DNA of 64,000 bases from positions 2,418,001 through 2,482,000 of the forward strand of contig NZ_CP050902.1 in the NCBI RefSeq assembly GCF_012272695.1, in the 5' to 3' direction. Under the pieces are notes generated by a model. It was not told the origin of the DNA, made no database searches, and was given only the letters and a program-made list of their open reading frames with translations. Shown piece after piece: positions 49,617 through 59,669 of this stretch. Made by a program: the position numbers and the translations under genes. Numbering within the stretch: position 1 is the first letter of the stretch; every line of letters begins with the position of its first letter. The stretch is from Nocardioides sp. JQ2195 (GTDB lineage Bacteria > Actinomycetota > Actinomycetes > Propionibacteriales > Nocardioidaceae).

Positions 49617-50700
49617 TCAGCGGAGCACCTTCGAGGTCTTGGCCGACTTCTTCTTCACCGTCACGTAGCCCTTCTTCGATCCGGTGACGACCACCTGGAT
49701 CCGCTTGCCGACATACGCCCGGCGCACCTTGAACCTCTTGCCGGTGGCGCCACGGATCTTCTTCTGGCCGACCTTCCAGACGTAGCGGAACTTGGTGCCG
49801 GCCGTCCACGTGCCCGCAGCGACCGAGACCTTGCGGCCGACGGTGGGCTTGCCGGTCACCCGCGGCTTCGAGGAGCGCAGCTTGCCCTTGGCGATGGTCT
49901 TCGTCTCGACCGAGGTGGCCGAGCCGCTGCCACCGTCGGCCAGGGTGCCGGTCACCGTGACGGTGACCCGCTTGCCGGCGTGGTCACCGGTCAGCAGGAA
50001 GGTCCGCGAGGTCGCCCCGGGAACCGGAGCCCCCGACACGCTCCACTGAAGGCTCAGCTCAACACCATCGCCCCAGTTGCCCGGCTGCGCGGTGAGGCGG
50101 TTGCCGACCTTGGCGACCCCCGAGATCTTCGGCGTCACCGGGGTGACCTCGCTCGGCGGCGCGTCCGCGATCGGCGTGGTCGGTGCAGACGTCTCGGCGA
50201 GCTCCGCATAGCCGGGCTGCGTGCCCGTCACCGTCACCGTGATCACCGCTCCGGCGTACGCCGGCAACAGGTCGAGCGTCGGACCGGTCGCGCCGTCGAT
50301 CGGCGAACCGTTCGCCGTCCACTGGTACGCCAGCTCGACGGCGGGATCGACCGGACCCCACTCGCCCGGGTCGGCAGTCAGCGTCTGGCCCACCTCGGGC
50401 TCACCGGTGATCGCCACCTGGCCGCGAACCAGATCGCCCGGTGCGACAGCAGCCGTGGCGACAGAGGTCTGCGAGGCGGACTCATAGCCGGGCTGCGAGC
50501 CCGTGACTGTCACGGTGATCTCGGCTCCGGCCCGGGCGCCGCGCAGCTCCAACGTGGGCGAGGTGGCACCAGCGATCGGCTCGCCATCGGCGAACCACTG
50601 GTAGGTCAAGGACACGGCCGGGTCTGCCGGTCCCCACTCCCCTGCGTCAGCGGTCAGCGTCGAGCCGACCTTCGCCTCACCGGAGACAACAGGGATGGAT
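49617..50700 (-). pseudogene. N-terminally truncated surface protein, Ig-like repeats
   Basis: The minus-strand frame holds four to five repeats of an Ig-like module (GEPEVGQTLTADPGEWGP, YQWTANGSPIDGATGPTL, AVITVTVTGTQPGY) and a basic Lys-rich C terminus, as in large actinobacterial adhesins. There is no signal peptide; the first possible start, GTG 50615, falls in the middle of a repeat, while the frame stays open and repeat-like upstream to about 50700. The 5' part was probably removed by a deletion that joined it to the neighbouring disrupted gene. Confidence 0.72.
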
Positions 50701-50728
50701 GACGTCAGAGCCTGCGCGTTGGGTGGTC

Positions 50729-51064
50729 TCAGGCAGGGACACGCACCACGACAACCGATGTGATGTCCACGGTCTCGCCACTCACCAGTGTCGCCTGTGC
50801 CGGAGAATCCACGCTAATGCTTTCGTCGAATGCGACCTGGGTGCTACTGCGTTCTTCGTCGCCATAGAGCACGTCGACACCTTCGTACGTGCCGTCGTCC
50901 TTGAGCGCCATGCCATCGAAGAAACGGCCGTTGGCCAAGTCGTTGACATGCGCCACGACCTGCCCACGATCGACGGAAACCTCGAACTCCGACTCGTATT
51001 CCAAGAGCCCATGCTCTTCCGCCGATTCGGCCACCTTCCGTGCCGACCGCAGGAGTTTGAAGGA
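50729..51064 (-). pseudogene. C-terminal fragment of the 653-residue membrane protein gene
   Basis: The last 112 codons of the split gene (SFKLLRSARKVAESAEEHG to VVVVRVPA). It has no start of its own at the true boundary; an internal start at 51034 is unlikely to be used. It begins at the IS3 insertion site. The tail is acidic with predicted beta strands. See the N-terminal fragment at 54804 for the reconstruction. Confidence 0.8.
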
Positions 51065-51097
51065 ATATGAATCGCCCCGGGTTTCGTGGAGGCTCGG

Positions 51098-52398
<1,301 letters not shown>

Positions 52399-52449
52399 GA
52401 CTCTCATCCTCCATGGATTGAGAGCCTCCATCAGACCCGGGGCGATTCA

Positions 52450-53376
52450 ATACTCCGGAGCTCTGGCCTTTAGTTGCTTGACCTTCTGGCTCCTCTTGAG
52501 TGATGCGCGAGAGGGTCCCCCAACGTGCGCCAAAGACTTTCCGTCTGTTGTCGCTCGGTAGGTGGTCGAGCCGAGTTGATAGGTGACTCCGGGCGAAGGG
52601 TGACCGAGTGCCGCCAAGAACTCGTCGCTGTTCTCGAACTGAAGCACTCCTTCTCCCAGATCGGTTGCGCCCTTGGGGAGTTCGTCGGCGCTGGAGAGCT
52701 GTTCGGCGCCCTTGTTGACACGTCTGAGCAACTTGACGGCCTTGTTGGCTTTTGCCACCGCCACAACAGCGTCCCCAAGCACCGGCACTACCCCTGCCGC
52801 GGAGAGACCCGCAGAGTCCCAGTCACCTTGGATGCTGAACCAAATCCCATTGGTCACGTCTGCCGGTGTGCCAACGACGGGCAGCGTCGACACCACATCA
52901 AGAATGGAATGCCCGTTGTCACGCAGGAAGTAGGCGATGGCCATGGCGCCGCGGCCCAACCCTCGATACCAAACGCTGCCCCGCCGCTCCGCTTCGGCTG
53001 CCAGCGCATCGTGATAGTCATCGAGAACGAACCCGTCCGCCCTGGGACCCACGGCGTCCTCCGCATACGATCCACCGGTCGCACGCACGGCAGAGGTGAG
53101 TGCCGTCACCAACGCACTCGAACCGGCACCATCGGCGTCAGCGATGCCCGACTCGGTGCGCTCGAAGAAGAGATAGTGGGCGAAGTTGCCCATGAGGTGG
53201 TCTTCACCGTTGAACGTGACGTTCTTGGTGCCTGGCTGGAAGTCCACGAAGGCCCAACCCGCCGCTTCGGAATTCGACGTGAGTGCGGCCATCAACGCCA
53301 CCATTCCGTCAGTGAGGAATGCCCCATTGGGTGCAGGTGCATAGGCGGCCGCGGTGGCGCGACCCGGGATGAACGA
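52450..53376 (-). pseudogene. middle fragment of the 653-residue membrane protein gene
   Basis: This fragment lies between the two insertion sequences and encodes about 309 residues. It contains FVDFQPGTKNVTFNGEDHLM and a Gly/Ala/Val-rich stretch (STLPVVGTPADVTNGIWF, GLSAAGVVPVLGDAVVAVA) resembling the pre-toxin linker regions of polymorphic toxins. The first in-frame start downstream of the IS256 junction is GTG/ATG near 53304, not the native start. The frame is closed by a TGA supplied by the IS3 end. Confidence 0.8.
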
Positions 53377-54803
53377 AGTTGAGTCCCCGATAGTGGTGTA
53401 GCGCGGTCGCTGTCTTCGTGACCGGCGTGTATGTCGGACGTGGACGCGGCCACCGCGTGATCCTTCGAGTCAACCTTCCACAGAATCCTCGAATGGAGTC
53501 ATCACGATGACCGCTCCCCACATTGTCGACCCTGCCGGCCTGCTCGGCGAAGCCCTCGCTGAGGCGAGTCCAGATCTCATGCGCTCGCTGCTCCAGTCGA
53601 TCATCAACACCCTGCTCAGTGCCGATGCCGACGCCGTGGTCGGTGCCGAGTACGGCCGCCCGACCCCGAGCCGGACCAGCCAGCGCAACGGTTATCGCCA
53701 CCGCGACCTCGACACCCGCGTCGGCACCGTCGACGTCTCGATCCCCAAGCTCAGGAAGGGCACCTATTTCCCTGAGTGGCTCCTCGAGCGTCGCAAGCGC
53801 GCCGAGTCTGCGCTGATTACCGTCGTGGCCGACTGCTACCTCGCCGGGGTGTCCACCCGGCGGATGGACAAGCTCGTCAAGACCCTCGGCATCGACTCAC
53901 TCTCGAAGTCCCAGGTCTCGCGGATGGCAGCTGAGCTCGACGAGCACGTCGAACAGTTCCGGCACCGGCCCTTGGATGCAGCGGGGCCGTTCACGTTCGT
54001 CGCCGCCGACGCGTTGACGATGAAGGTCCGCGAGGGCGGCCGTGTGATCAACGCGGTCGTCCTGGTCGCGACCGGCGTCAACGGCGACGGACACCGCGAG
54101 GTCCTCGGCATGCGCGTCGCGACGTCAGAGACCGGTGCGGCGTGGAACGAGTTCTTCGCCGACCTCACAGCCCGCGGCCTGAGCGGTGTCCGCCTCGTCA
54201 CCTCCGATGCCCACGCCGGGCTGGTCGAGGCGATCGCGGCGAACCTGCCCGGCGCCAGCTGGCAGCGTTGCCGCACTCACTACGCAGCGAACCTCATGTC
54301 GACCACACCGAAGACGATGTGGCCTGCTGTGAAGGCGATGCTGCACTCGGTCTACGACCAGCCCGACGCGCCCGCCGTGCACGCCCAGTTCGACCGGCTG
54401 CTCGACTACGTCGCCGACAAACTCCCTGAGGTCCACGAGCACCTCGACGGTGCCCGTGCCGACATCCTCGCCTTCACCGCGTTCCCGAAAGACGTCTGGA
54501 CCCAGATCTGGTCCAACAACCCCGCCGAACGCCTCAACCGCGAGATCCGGCGCCGCACCGACAGCGTTGGGATCTTCCCCAATCGTGACGCCATCGTCCG
54601 GCTCGTCGGCGCCGTCCTCGCCGAGCAGACCGACGAGTGGGCCGAAGGCCGCCGCTACCTCGGACTCGAAGTCCTCACTCGCTGCCGCATCAACATCGTG
54701 CCCACCACCGAACCCGAGATCGGAGTCAACGACCTACCCGAACTGACTGCCTGAACCATCAACAAGGAGAACGCAGCGCTACACCACTACCCGGGACTTG
54801 ACC
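53377..54803 (+). mobile_element. IS256 family insertion sequence, complete, with 8-bp target duplication
   Basis: The 1427-bp element has imperfect 28-bp terminal repeats (53377-53404 and 54776-54803) sharing TAGTGGTGTAGCGC. ATGAACGA flanks it at 53369-53376 and 54804-54811, the expected 8-bp duplication of IS256-type elements. It contains one transposase gene and looks recent. It interrupts the 653-aa gene. Confidence 0.95.
53507..54754 (+). CDS. IS256 family transposase (mutator type)
   Basis: The 415-residue transposase has the mutator-family DDE core: TPSRTSQRNGYRHRDLDTRV, SKSQVSRMAAELDEHVEQF, FVAADALTMKVREGG (first Asp), VRLVTSDAHAGLVEA (second Asp) and WQRCRTHYAANL, then IWSNNPAERLNREIRRRTD with the final Glu. 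Full length with a normal N terminus, so it should be functional. Confidence 0.96.
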   Translation: MTAPHIVDPAGLLGEALAEASPDLMRSLLQSIINTLLSADADAVVGAEYGRPTPSRTSQRNGYRHRDLDTRVGTVDVSIPKLRKGTYFPEWLLERRKRAESALITVVADCYLAGVSTRRMDKLVKTLGIDSLSKSQVSRMAAELDEHVEQFRHRPLDAAGPFTFVAADALTMKVREGGRVINAVVLVATGVNGDGHREVLGMRVATSETGAAWNEFFADLTARGLSGVRLVTSDAHAGLVEAIAANLPGASWQRCRTHYAANLMSTTPKTMWPAVKAMLHSVYDQPDAPAVHAQFDRLLDYVADKLPEVHEHLDGARADILAFTAFPKDVWTQIWSNNPAERLNREIRRRTDSVGIFPNRDAIVRLVGAVLAEQTDEWAEGRRYLGLEVLTRCRINIVPTTEPEIGVNDLPELTA

Positions 54804-55510
54804 ATGAACGAGCTGGGCACCCCGGGCCAAGGACTTCCGACCGCGATCGAGTTGTGCTCCCAGTCCCAGAATGCCTTCGTCATCGTCATGAGGAAGTCAG
54901 TTCCCCATCGCCCCCGCGCGAGCAGCAGCAACAGGTTCTGCTTGTTTGCCTGATCCTGCGCTATGCGACCGTCCTCGACGTTCTCCTCGGTCAGAACTCC
55001 AGGGCGTGTTGTGTACGCCGCGAAGCTTTCCGCCCAGGTCGCGGGCAGGTCAAACTCTCCGGTGTTCTGCGTGGCCAACGACAACGTGTCTGCAAGGTCA
55101 GCCAGAACCACGTCATATCTCTTCGGGTCCACGTCTTCCTTGAGCCCGAGACCCTCCGGCTCAGCTACCGTGCCCAAGAGGTCACCCAACGCCCGAGGTG
55201 TCGCGTCACGAGTGAAGAAATAGGCGAACGCAGGATCCGCACGATGCGCCGCAAGTGACTCCTCGACGGCTTCCCGATCTCCCACTCCAAGCGCCTCCAG
55301 AGCCACGCCAGCATCGGCGCGCGCTTGCGCCGTAGCCGGCGACTCGCCATCGGACTGGCTCCCAATCGGGATCAAGTCGAACGACCACACCAACGTGACC
55401 AGAGCAAGCACCGCGGCCAGCAAGCCCACCAACGCGCCACGACGGCCAGTCATCAGCCGACGGATACTCGATGTATGGCTGCTCTCTTCTGATTGCCCGT
55501 CCTCTGCCAT
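54804..55510 (-). pseudogene. N-terminal fragment of a membrane protein gene split by IS256 and IS3
   Basis: The gene starts at ATG 55510 (AAGGA 6 nt upstream). It has a short cytoplasmic N terminus, one membrane helix (GALVGLLAAVLALVTLVW) and an exported Ala/Asp-rich region. It runs into IS256 and would stop 8 codons inside. Joining 55510-54804, 53368-52450 and 51064-50729 gives 1962 nt, exactly 654 codons with no stop, so the original product had 653 residues. It was the distal gene of the operon that begins at 59504. The protein family was not recognised. Confidence 0.85.
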
Positions 55511-55707
55511 GGTCCATCCTTCATGTTGGCGCCTGCCCGAGATCTGCGAGTCGGGCACCGACAGATTAGACGAACACAGTCGGCGGCGAGTCGATCTCCG
55601 TTGGTTTCACCGTCGGCCAACGTCGCGGTCTCCGTGACAGTGACCCACTTGCCTGTACTCGAGGTGTTGGTCGTGGATTGGTAGCTGCTGGTCAAGAGCG
55701 AAGTCAT
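55453..55707 (-). CDS. doubtful small reading frame overlapping the next gene
   Basis: An 84-codon frame from ATG 55707 (MTSLLTSSYQSTTNTSSTGK) with ordinary codon use in its first half but a degenerate Arg-rich second half overlapping the start of the split membrane gene. It lies in the same frame as the broken PASTA tail at 55714-55872 and may be part of that decayed region rather than a gene. Confidence 0.25.
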   Translation of the reverse strand: MTSLLTSSYQSTTNTSSTGKWVTVTETATLADGETNGDRLAADCVRLICRCPTRRSRAGANMKDGPWQRTGNQKRAAIHRVSVG

Positions 55708-56456
55708 CGGAAATCAGCAGAAACGTGTCGGGCACAGGAACCCCGGTACGTTGAAATCATCACCACCGTCGGAGTACACGTCCACGTCGGGGTGATTGCG
55801 ATCCCACCCTGCTTGCTCTCGCCGCTTTTCGAGAACCGAGTCCTTGACGTAGTAGATGAACAACTGACCCATCCGCTACGGCGTGCCTGCCGGTGGCCAC
55901 GTCTTGGTTGTCCCGTCCACACTCGCGGTCGCCTTTGGTGCCAATAGGCCACGTCGGGCGGCGCGTTCATGGGGTCGCTCCTCCGAGGGTCCCCTGAGAC
56001 CGCGGAAGCGTAACGCGGCACGGATGCGATCACCTTGCCGGGGCCCGCAACTGTGTCGATCACATTCCAATGCTCGGCACCACCGATGTTGCGACGACGA
56101 GGAGCCATATCGCGCAGATCTGTCGCATTTTCGGGGGCACCAGCATCGGCCAATGCCTTGTTCGCCTTGTCCAAACGCTTCCCAGCCAGATCGGGAACTT
56201 TCCACGAGGTCGAAACGTCCCCGGCAGACTTGTCATCGTTCGATGAATCGTCTGCTTCGTCCATGGGTGTCAACATCACACCGATCAGGAAGAGCGCAAT
56301 GATTGGCGCAAGGATTCCCGTGAGGATCGGATGCGCGCACACCCAGCGGACGGTGCCTTCACGCAGCTTCGCAGAGCCGTTCCACGCCCGTTTGAAGTCG
56401 TCCCCGTTGAGTCCACCGACAACTCTCCGCTTGTGATCTTGGTGGAGTGCCACCAC
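55704..56456 (-). pseudogene. membrane protein with PASTA-like domain, apparently frameshifted
   Basis: From GTG 56456: a cytoplasmic region, one membrane helix (LTGILAPIIALFLIGVML) and an exported PASTA-like repeat (WKVPDLAGKRLDKANKALADAGAPE is split by family helices). Near residue 170 the frame loses coding character and becomes Arg-rich. In a second frame the sequence continues as DGTTKTWPPAGTP, a TAG, then MGQLFIYYVKDSVLEKR, which fits the end of a PASTA module. A frameshift near 55940 plus a nonsense codon at 55876-55878 is the simplest reading. Confidence 0.55.
55714..55872 (-). pseudogene. displaced C-terminal piece of the PASTA-like protein
   Basis: A 52-codon frame, MGQLFIYYVKDSVLEKRREQ to a Pro-Thr-Arg-Phe-Cys end, too short to be obvious. 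Its first strand (G-x-L-F-I-Y-Y-V) resembles the end of a PASTA repeat and it is in frame with the preceding TWPPAGTP segment except for one TAG. It is most likely the original 3' end of the gene at 56456 rather than a separate gene. Confidence 0.45.
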
Positions 56457-56468
56457 TAAGGACGACGG

Positions 56469-57557
56469 TCAGATCAGCAAGTCGATTGGTCTGTGGTCAC
56501 GGTCCTGTCGCGTCTGGTTGGGGCTCTGGTCATCCAGAGCTGCCAGCCACTCCTGCATCGTAGGCATCGTTCCTGGCGGCCCCGCTGCGCGACGCAACAT
56601 TCGATCCAAGGGCGCGATCAATTCGGTCAAAAGTTGTGTAGTCGGCAAGTTATTGGCGACCTGTTGTCCGGACGACGCAGGCGCTCGCCCGATGATTTGC
56701 CGGGCAAGTTCGGAAAACTTCTCACGGTCGTCACCAAACGAGGACATCCCTTCCCCCGGCTGGTTCGTCCAGGCTCCTTGCCCAAAGGATCGAGCCTTCC
56801 TGAAATCAAGCGGACAAATCACTATCGGGTCAACGCTGTAGGCAATATTTCTTGCCTCAACCTTTCCAAAGATGACGCCTGAGGAATGCAGCGCTGCAAG
56901 CCATGCGGCAAGAACACGGACCAGTTCCAGCCGGTCCAACAAGTGAAGACTCTCAAGCTCTTGGCGGCGACTTAGGGTGTCCAACGTACGGATTTCGCCG
57001 TCTTCCACAAAGCGCCCGGGCAGTTCCGGGCACACGTATCCGTCAATACCTTGGTCGAAGTCGAGAAGTATTTCTGATGGCCAGTGCAAGTCGACCAGAG
57101 GCGCAGTCTTACCAAGTTCACGGACGATGTTCTCCCGTGCGTTGATGAGCATACGCAAGGATCGTTCAGCAGAGGAGCGCCTGACTGGCCTGTCGAAAAG
57201 CACCGCCGAACGTCCATCCTGCATGGGCACACCCCAGCGTGGGCCCTCGTCCCCCGAATGCGGAGTCCGGACGATAAGCTCTCGCTGGGCGACAGCTAAT
57301 TGCTGTCTGTCCGACAGCGACGAAGTGACGACCGATTCATCTGCCCCCACGAAGAAGTAGTCCGGAGCAAAGGCAGGCGGCGTCGTCGCAATAGGTGCTT
57401 GGAACGGTGGCAGGTCCGCGATTGGTCCCACATAGCTCTGGACCGGTGCCGGATGCTCCGAGGGCCTCCCCCGCCGCTTGCGAAGAATCAATAACCACAC
57501 GATAACAATTGCGCCGACGAGGCAGGCGACCATCAGGGCGATGAGGAGTGGTTTCAC
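56469..57557 (-). CDS. membrane-anchored pseudokinase-like protein
   Basis: The 362-residue protein has an N-terminal membrane helix (residues 4-25) and a Pro-rich linker, followed by a protein-kinase-like C-terminal half. The catalytic-loop counterpart is LHSSGVIFGKVEARNI (224-238), where the Asp of the usual HGD/HRD is Lys232. The DFG counterpart is DFR (251-253). No clear Gly-rich loop is seen. It is therefore probably catalytically dead and a scaffold or sensor. The start overlaps the MotB-like gene (ATGA). Confidence 0.72.
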   Translation of the reverse strand: MKPLLIALMVACLVGAIVIVWLLILRKRRGRPSEHPAPVQSYVGPIADLPPFQAPIATTPPAFAPDYFFVGADESVVTSSLSDRQQLAVAQRELIVRTPHSGDEGPRWGVPMQDGRSAVLFDRPVRRSSAERSLRMLINARENIVRELGKTAPLVDLHWPSEILLDFDQGIDGYVCPELPGRFVEDGEIRTLDTLSRRQELESLHLLDRLELVRVLAAWLAALHSSGVIFGKVEARNIAYSVDPIVICPLDFRKARSFGQGAWTNQPGEGMSSFGDDREKFSELARQIIGRAPASSGQQVANNLPTTQLLTELIAPLDRMLRRAAGPPGTMPTMQEWLAALDDQSPNQTRQDRDHRPIDLLI

Positions 57558-58087
57558 GGCGAGTCAGCCTTTTCCGTCGTGAACAGGAACACCTCCACAC
57601 GAACATCGCCATAAGGGAGGCCACCGTCCCAGAAGGATCTGTATGGCGTGCCCTTTGGGAAGATGGACTTCGCTGCCGGGTTGAGTTCGGGATACAGGGC
57701 TGATGCCACTTGCTGCCCCATCACGGCAGTCTCTCCACCACCGAAGACCAACACGAGGGCCGCCTGGGCGTCCTTCTTGCGCAATTGCCTCGTGGCATCC
57801 GCCACAGCTTGTCGGGCCTGCTTCCGCGCCGTCTGATTCTTGCTGATCAGAGCATCGGCGTTGACACGGATGTTGAGACTTACTGGCTTCGTTTCCATGC
57901 CCACGATCTCGGGCTTCGCTACGGGTTCGGGTTTCGGTGGCGGCTCAGGAGGATCCACCGGGATTGCGGTCCCCAACCCGACGAAGAACAGAACCAAGAG
58001 CATGTCCGCAAACACCCATCCAGCCAAGGACTCTGCTGCCCGCAGCCGGCCGCGTCTACTGTCACTGAGGGATGCACGCACCCTCAT
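57554..58087 (-). CDS. MotB/ZorB/ExbD-like membrane protein with proton-channel Asp
   Basis: The 177-residue protein has a single membrane helix, AGWVFADMLLVLFFVGLGTA (22-41), whose Asp28 stands where MotB has Asp32 and ExbD Asp25, the residue that carries protons. A Pro-rich linker and a small periplasmic-type alpha/beta domain follow (ALVLVFGGGETAVMGQQVAS to GDVRVEVFLFTT), OmpA-like in layout. It lies 4 nt after the coiled-coil membrane gene and overlaps the pseudokinase gene. This strongly suggests an ion-driven stator pair. Confidence 0.72.
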   Translation of the reverse strand: MRVRASLSDSRRGRLRAAESLAGWVFADMLLVLFFVGLGTAIPVDPPEPPPKPEPVAKPEIVGMETKPVSLNIRVNADALISKNQTARKQARQAVADATRQLRKKDAQAALVLVFGGGETAVMGQQVASALYPELNPAAKSIFPKGTPYRSFWDGGLPYGDVRVEVFLFTTEKADSP

Positions 58088-58091
58088 CTCG

Positions 58092-59504
58092 CTAATGTCC
58101 TACCTGGTTGGAGGGCGCCGGATCGAGATATGGATCCACAGGACTGCTCGGCCGCGAGGCGTCAGCCTCCCCTTGCAACCTAAGCTCGTTGAGCAGCTGG
58201 CTGGCCAGGTCAGTTGCAAGAGTCAGGTCGTTGATCTGTGCCTGCAGTGTCCCCTGGTGCTGCTGCAGCAAGCTGGCGAACTCCACATTGCCGGCTCGCA
58301 CGTCGTCCACGGATTGTCGATTGGCGTCCAGCCCACTCGTGAGTGCGTGAGCCCACTCGTCCTTGGCACCTGCGACTCTGCCCAGCCCCTCCGTGAACTG
58401 CTGCAGCACACTGATGGTCTGCTGTGAAACTTGAGAATTGTTCTTTGCCAACTGAGAGTTGCTTTGTGCGACCGAACTCTTGAACTCGTCCAGCGCACCA
58501 GTCAGGGCTTGCTGAATGTGCGTTGTCGAGGAACTCAACTGCTCTTGGGCCGTGGTCGCTGCTGCAGCTGAAGAGGCCAATTCGGCTCCAGCACGTGACG
58601 ACGCGTCCAACAGTGGTTGAAGCCTTTCAGCAAGTTGATTCGAGACTGCGCCAAGGTCCTCTACAGCTTTGCTGGTTGTGGCCCCCAGCGTTTGAAGGGA
58701 ATCATTCGTCGTGGAGGTGAGTGCCTGGAGCGACTTGCCCGTAGTGGTGTTCAGCGACTCGAAGGACTTCTCAGCGCTGGAATTGAGTGCTGACAGCGCT
58801 TGATTGGTGCTGCTGTTCAGAGCCTCAACGGCTTGGTTGGTGGCCTTGCGCAGTTCCTCAACCCCCTTCCTCGAAGCCTCATGCGCCTTGTTCAATTCCT
58901 TGACCGACCTCTTCAGAGCTGCTTCGAGGAAGCGTGGGTCGTCAGTGCGTCGCTCGTTGAGGAAGCGCTGGGCTGCACCGAGCGCTCCGGCTAGGTCACG
59001 ACGGGCTTCGCGCGCCGAGTTCTCCTCGTGACCGACATTTCGTTCCGCTACGAGGCGATGTACCACGATGCACGCGACCGCGGCGAGAACGAGCGAGAAG
59101 GAGATCATCGCCATCGGAACCAATTGGTGGTTGCCCGTCAGACGGCCATCGAACCCCGTCGTCCACATCGCGAGGAACGTGCGCCCCTTCTCGTCTCCAG
59201 CATTGAGAAGGTCCTCGTAGGCCTTCGACGCGCTGTGAAGGCTCCACCAGGTCCAAGCGACAGGCAGAAACACCGAGATGCCAGCAATCGCTCCGGCTAC
59301 TCGCTCGAACGAGTGCATACCCCTGACCGTGATGCTCGCCTCGGCCGGAAATGCCCCGATCAGATCGACCCCAGTCCAAGATCCATCACCTTGGTCGCGC
59401 ACGGCTGTCGCCAACGACTGAAGGTCTTCATGTCGGCCTTCGAAGCGCGGGTCAGCCGCCAGCTCTTCCAACTTCAGCGCGCACGACTCTCGAGCGTCAG
59501 TCAC
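58092..59504 (-). CDS. two-TM protein with long C-terminal coiled coil, MotA/ZorA-like in layout
   Basis: About 470 residues. Membrane helices are at 68-89 and 127-151; a coiled coil runs from about 160 to 450 with repeated 11-residue units (NQAVEALNSSTNQALSALNS). The tail resembles the cytoplasmic rod of ZorA, although only two membrane helices are seen instead of MotA's four. GTG 59504 is chosen since AGGAGG lies 4 nt upstream; earlier starts (59540, 59573) lack a ribosome site. Directly followed by the MotB-like gene. Confidence 0.72.
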   Translation of the reverse strand: MTDARESCALKLEELAADPRFEGRHEDLQSLATAVRDQGDGSWTGVDLIGAFPAEASITVRGMHSFERVAGAIAGISVFLPVAWTWWSLHSASKAYEDLLNAGDEKGRTFLAMWTTGFDGRLTGNHQLVPMAMISFSLVLAAVACIVVHRLVAERNVGHEENSAREARRDLAGALGAAQRFLNERRTDDPRFLEAALKRSVKELNKAHEASRKGVEELRKATNQAVEALNSSTNQALSALNSSAEKSFESLNTTTGKSLQALTSTTNDSLQTLGATTSKAVEDLGAVSNQLAERLQPLLDASSRAGAELASSAAAATTAQEQLSSSTTHIQQALTGALDEFKSSVAQSNSQLAKNNSQVSQQTISVLQQFTEGLGRVAGAKDEWAHALTSGLDANRQSVDDVRAGNVEFASLLQQHQGTLQAQINDLTLATDLASQLLNELRLQGEADASRPSSPVDPYLDPAPSNQVGH

Positions 59505-59669
59505 ACTTCCTCCTACAACCACCGGATCAGCCACTGCCATGGCCCGAACACCTGATTCCTTGTGAGTTGCCAAGTCCTAACGCACATTGGCTGTCCTCGC
59601 GGATGTTTGCGCGCCGAAACTTCCGACTTCAACCAAACGCACCCAGAAGGCTAACGGGGCTGGATACTC

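Noticed and set aside
57554..59504. Calling the pair a genuine Zorya system
   Set aside because: ZorC, ZorD or ZorE were not seen, and the MotA-like partner has only two visible membrane helices; similarity is limited to layout and the stator Asp.
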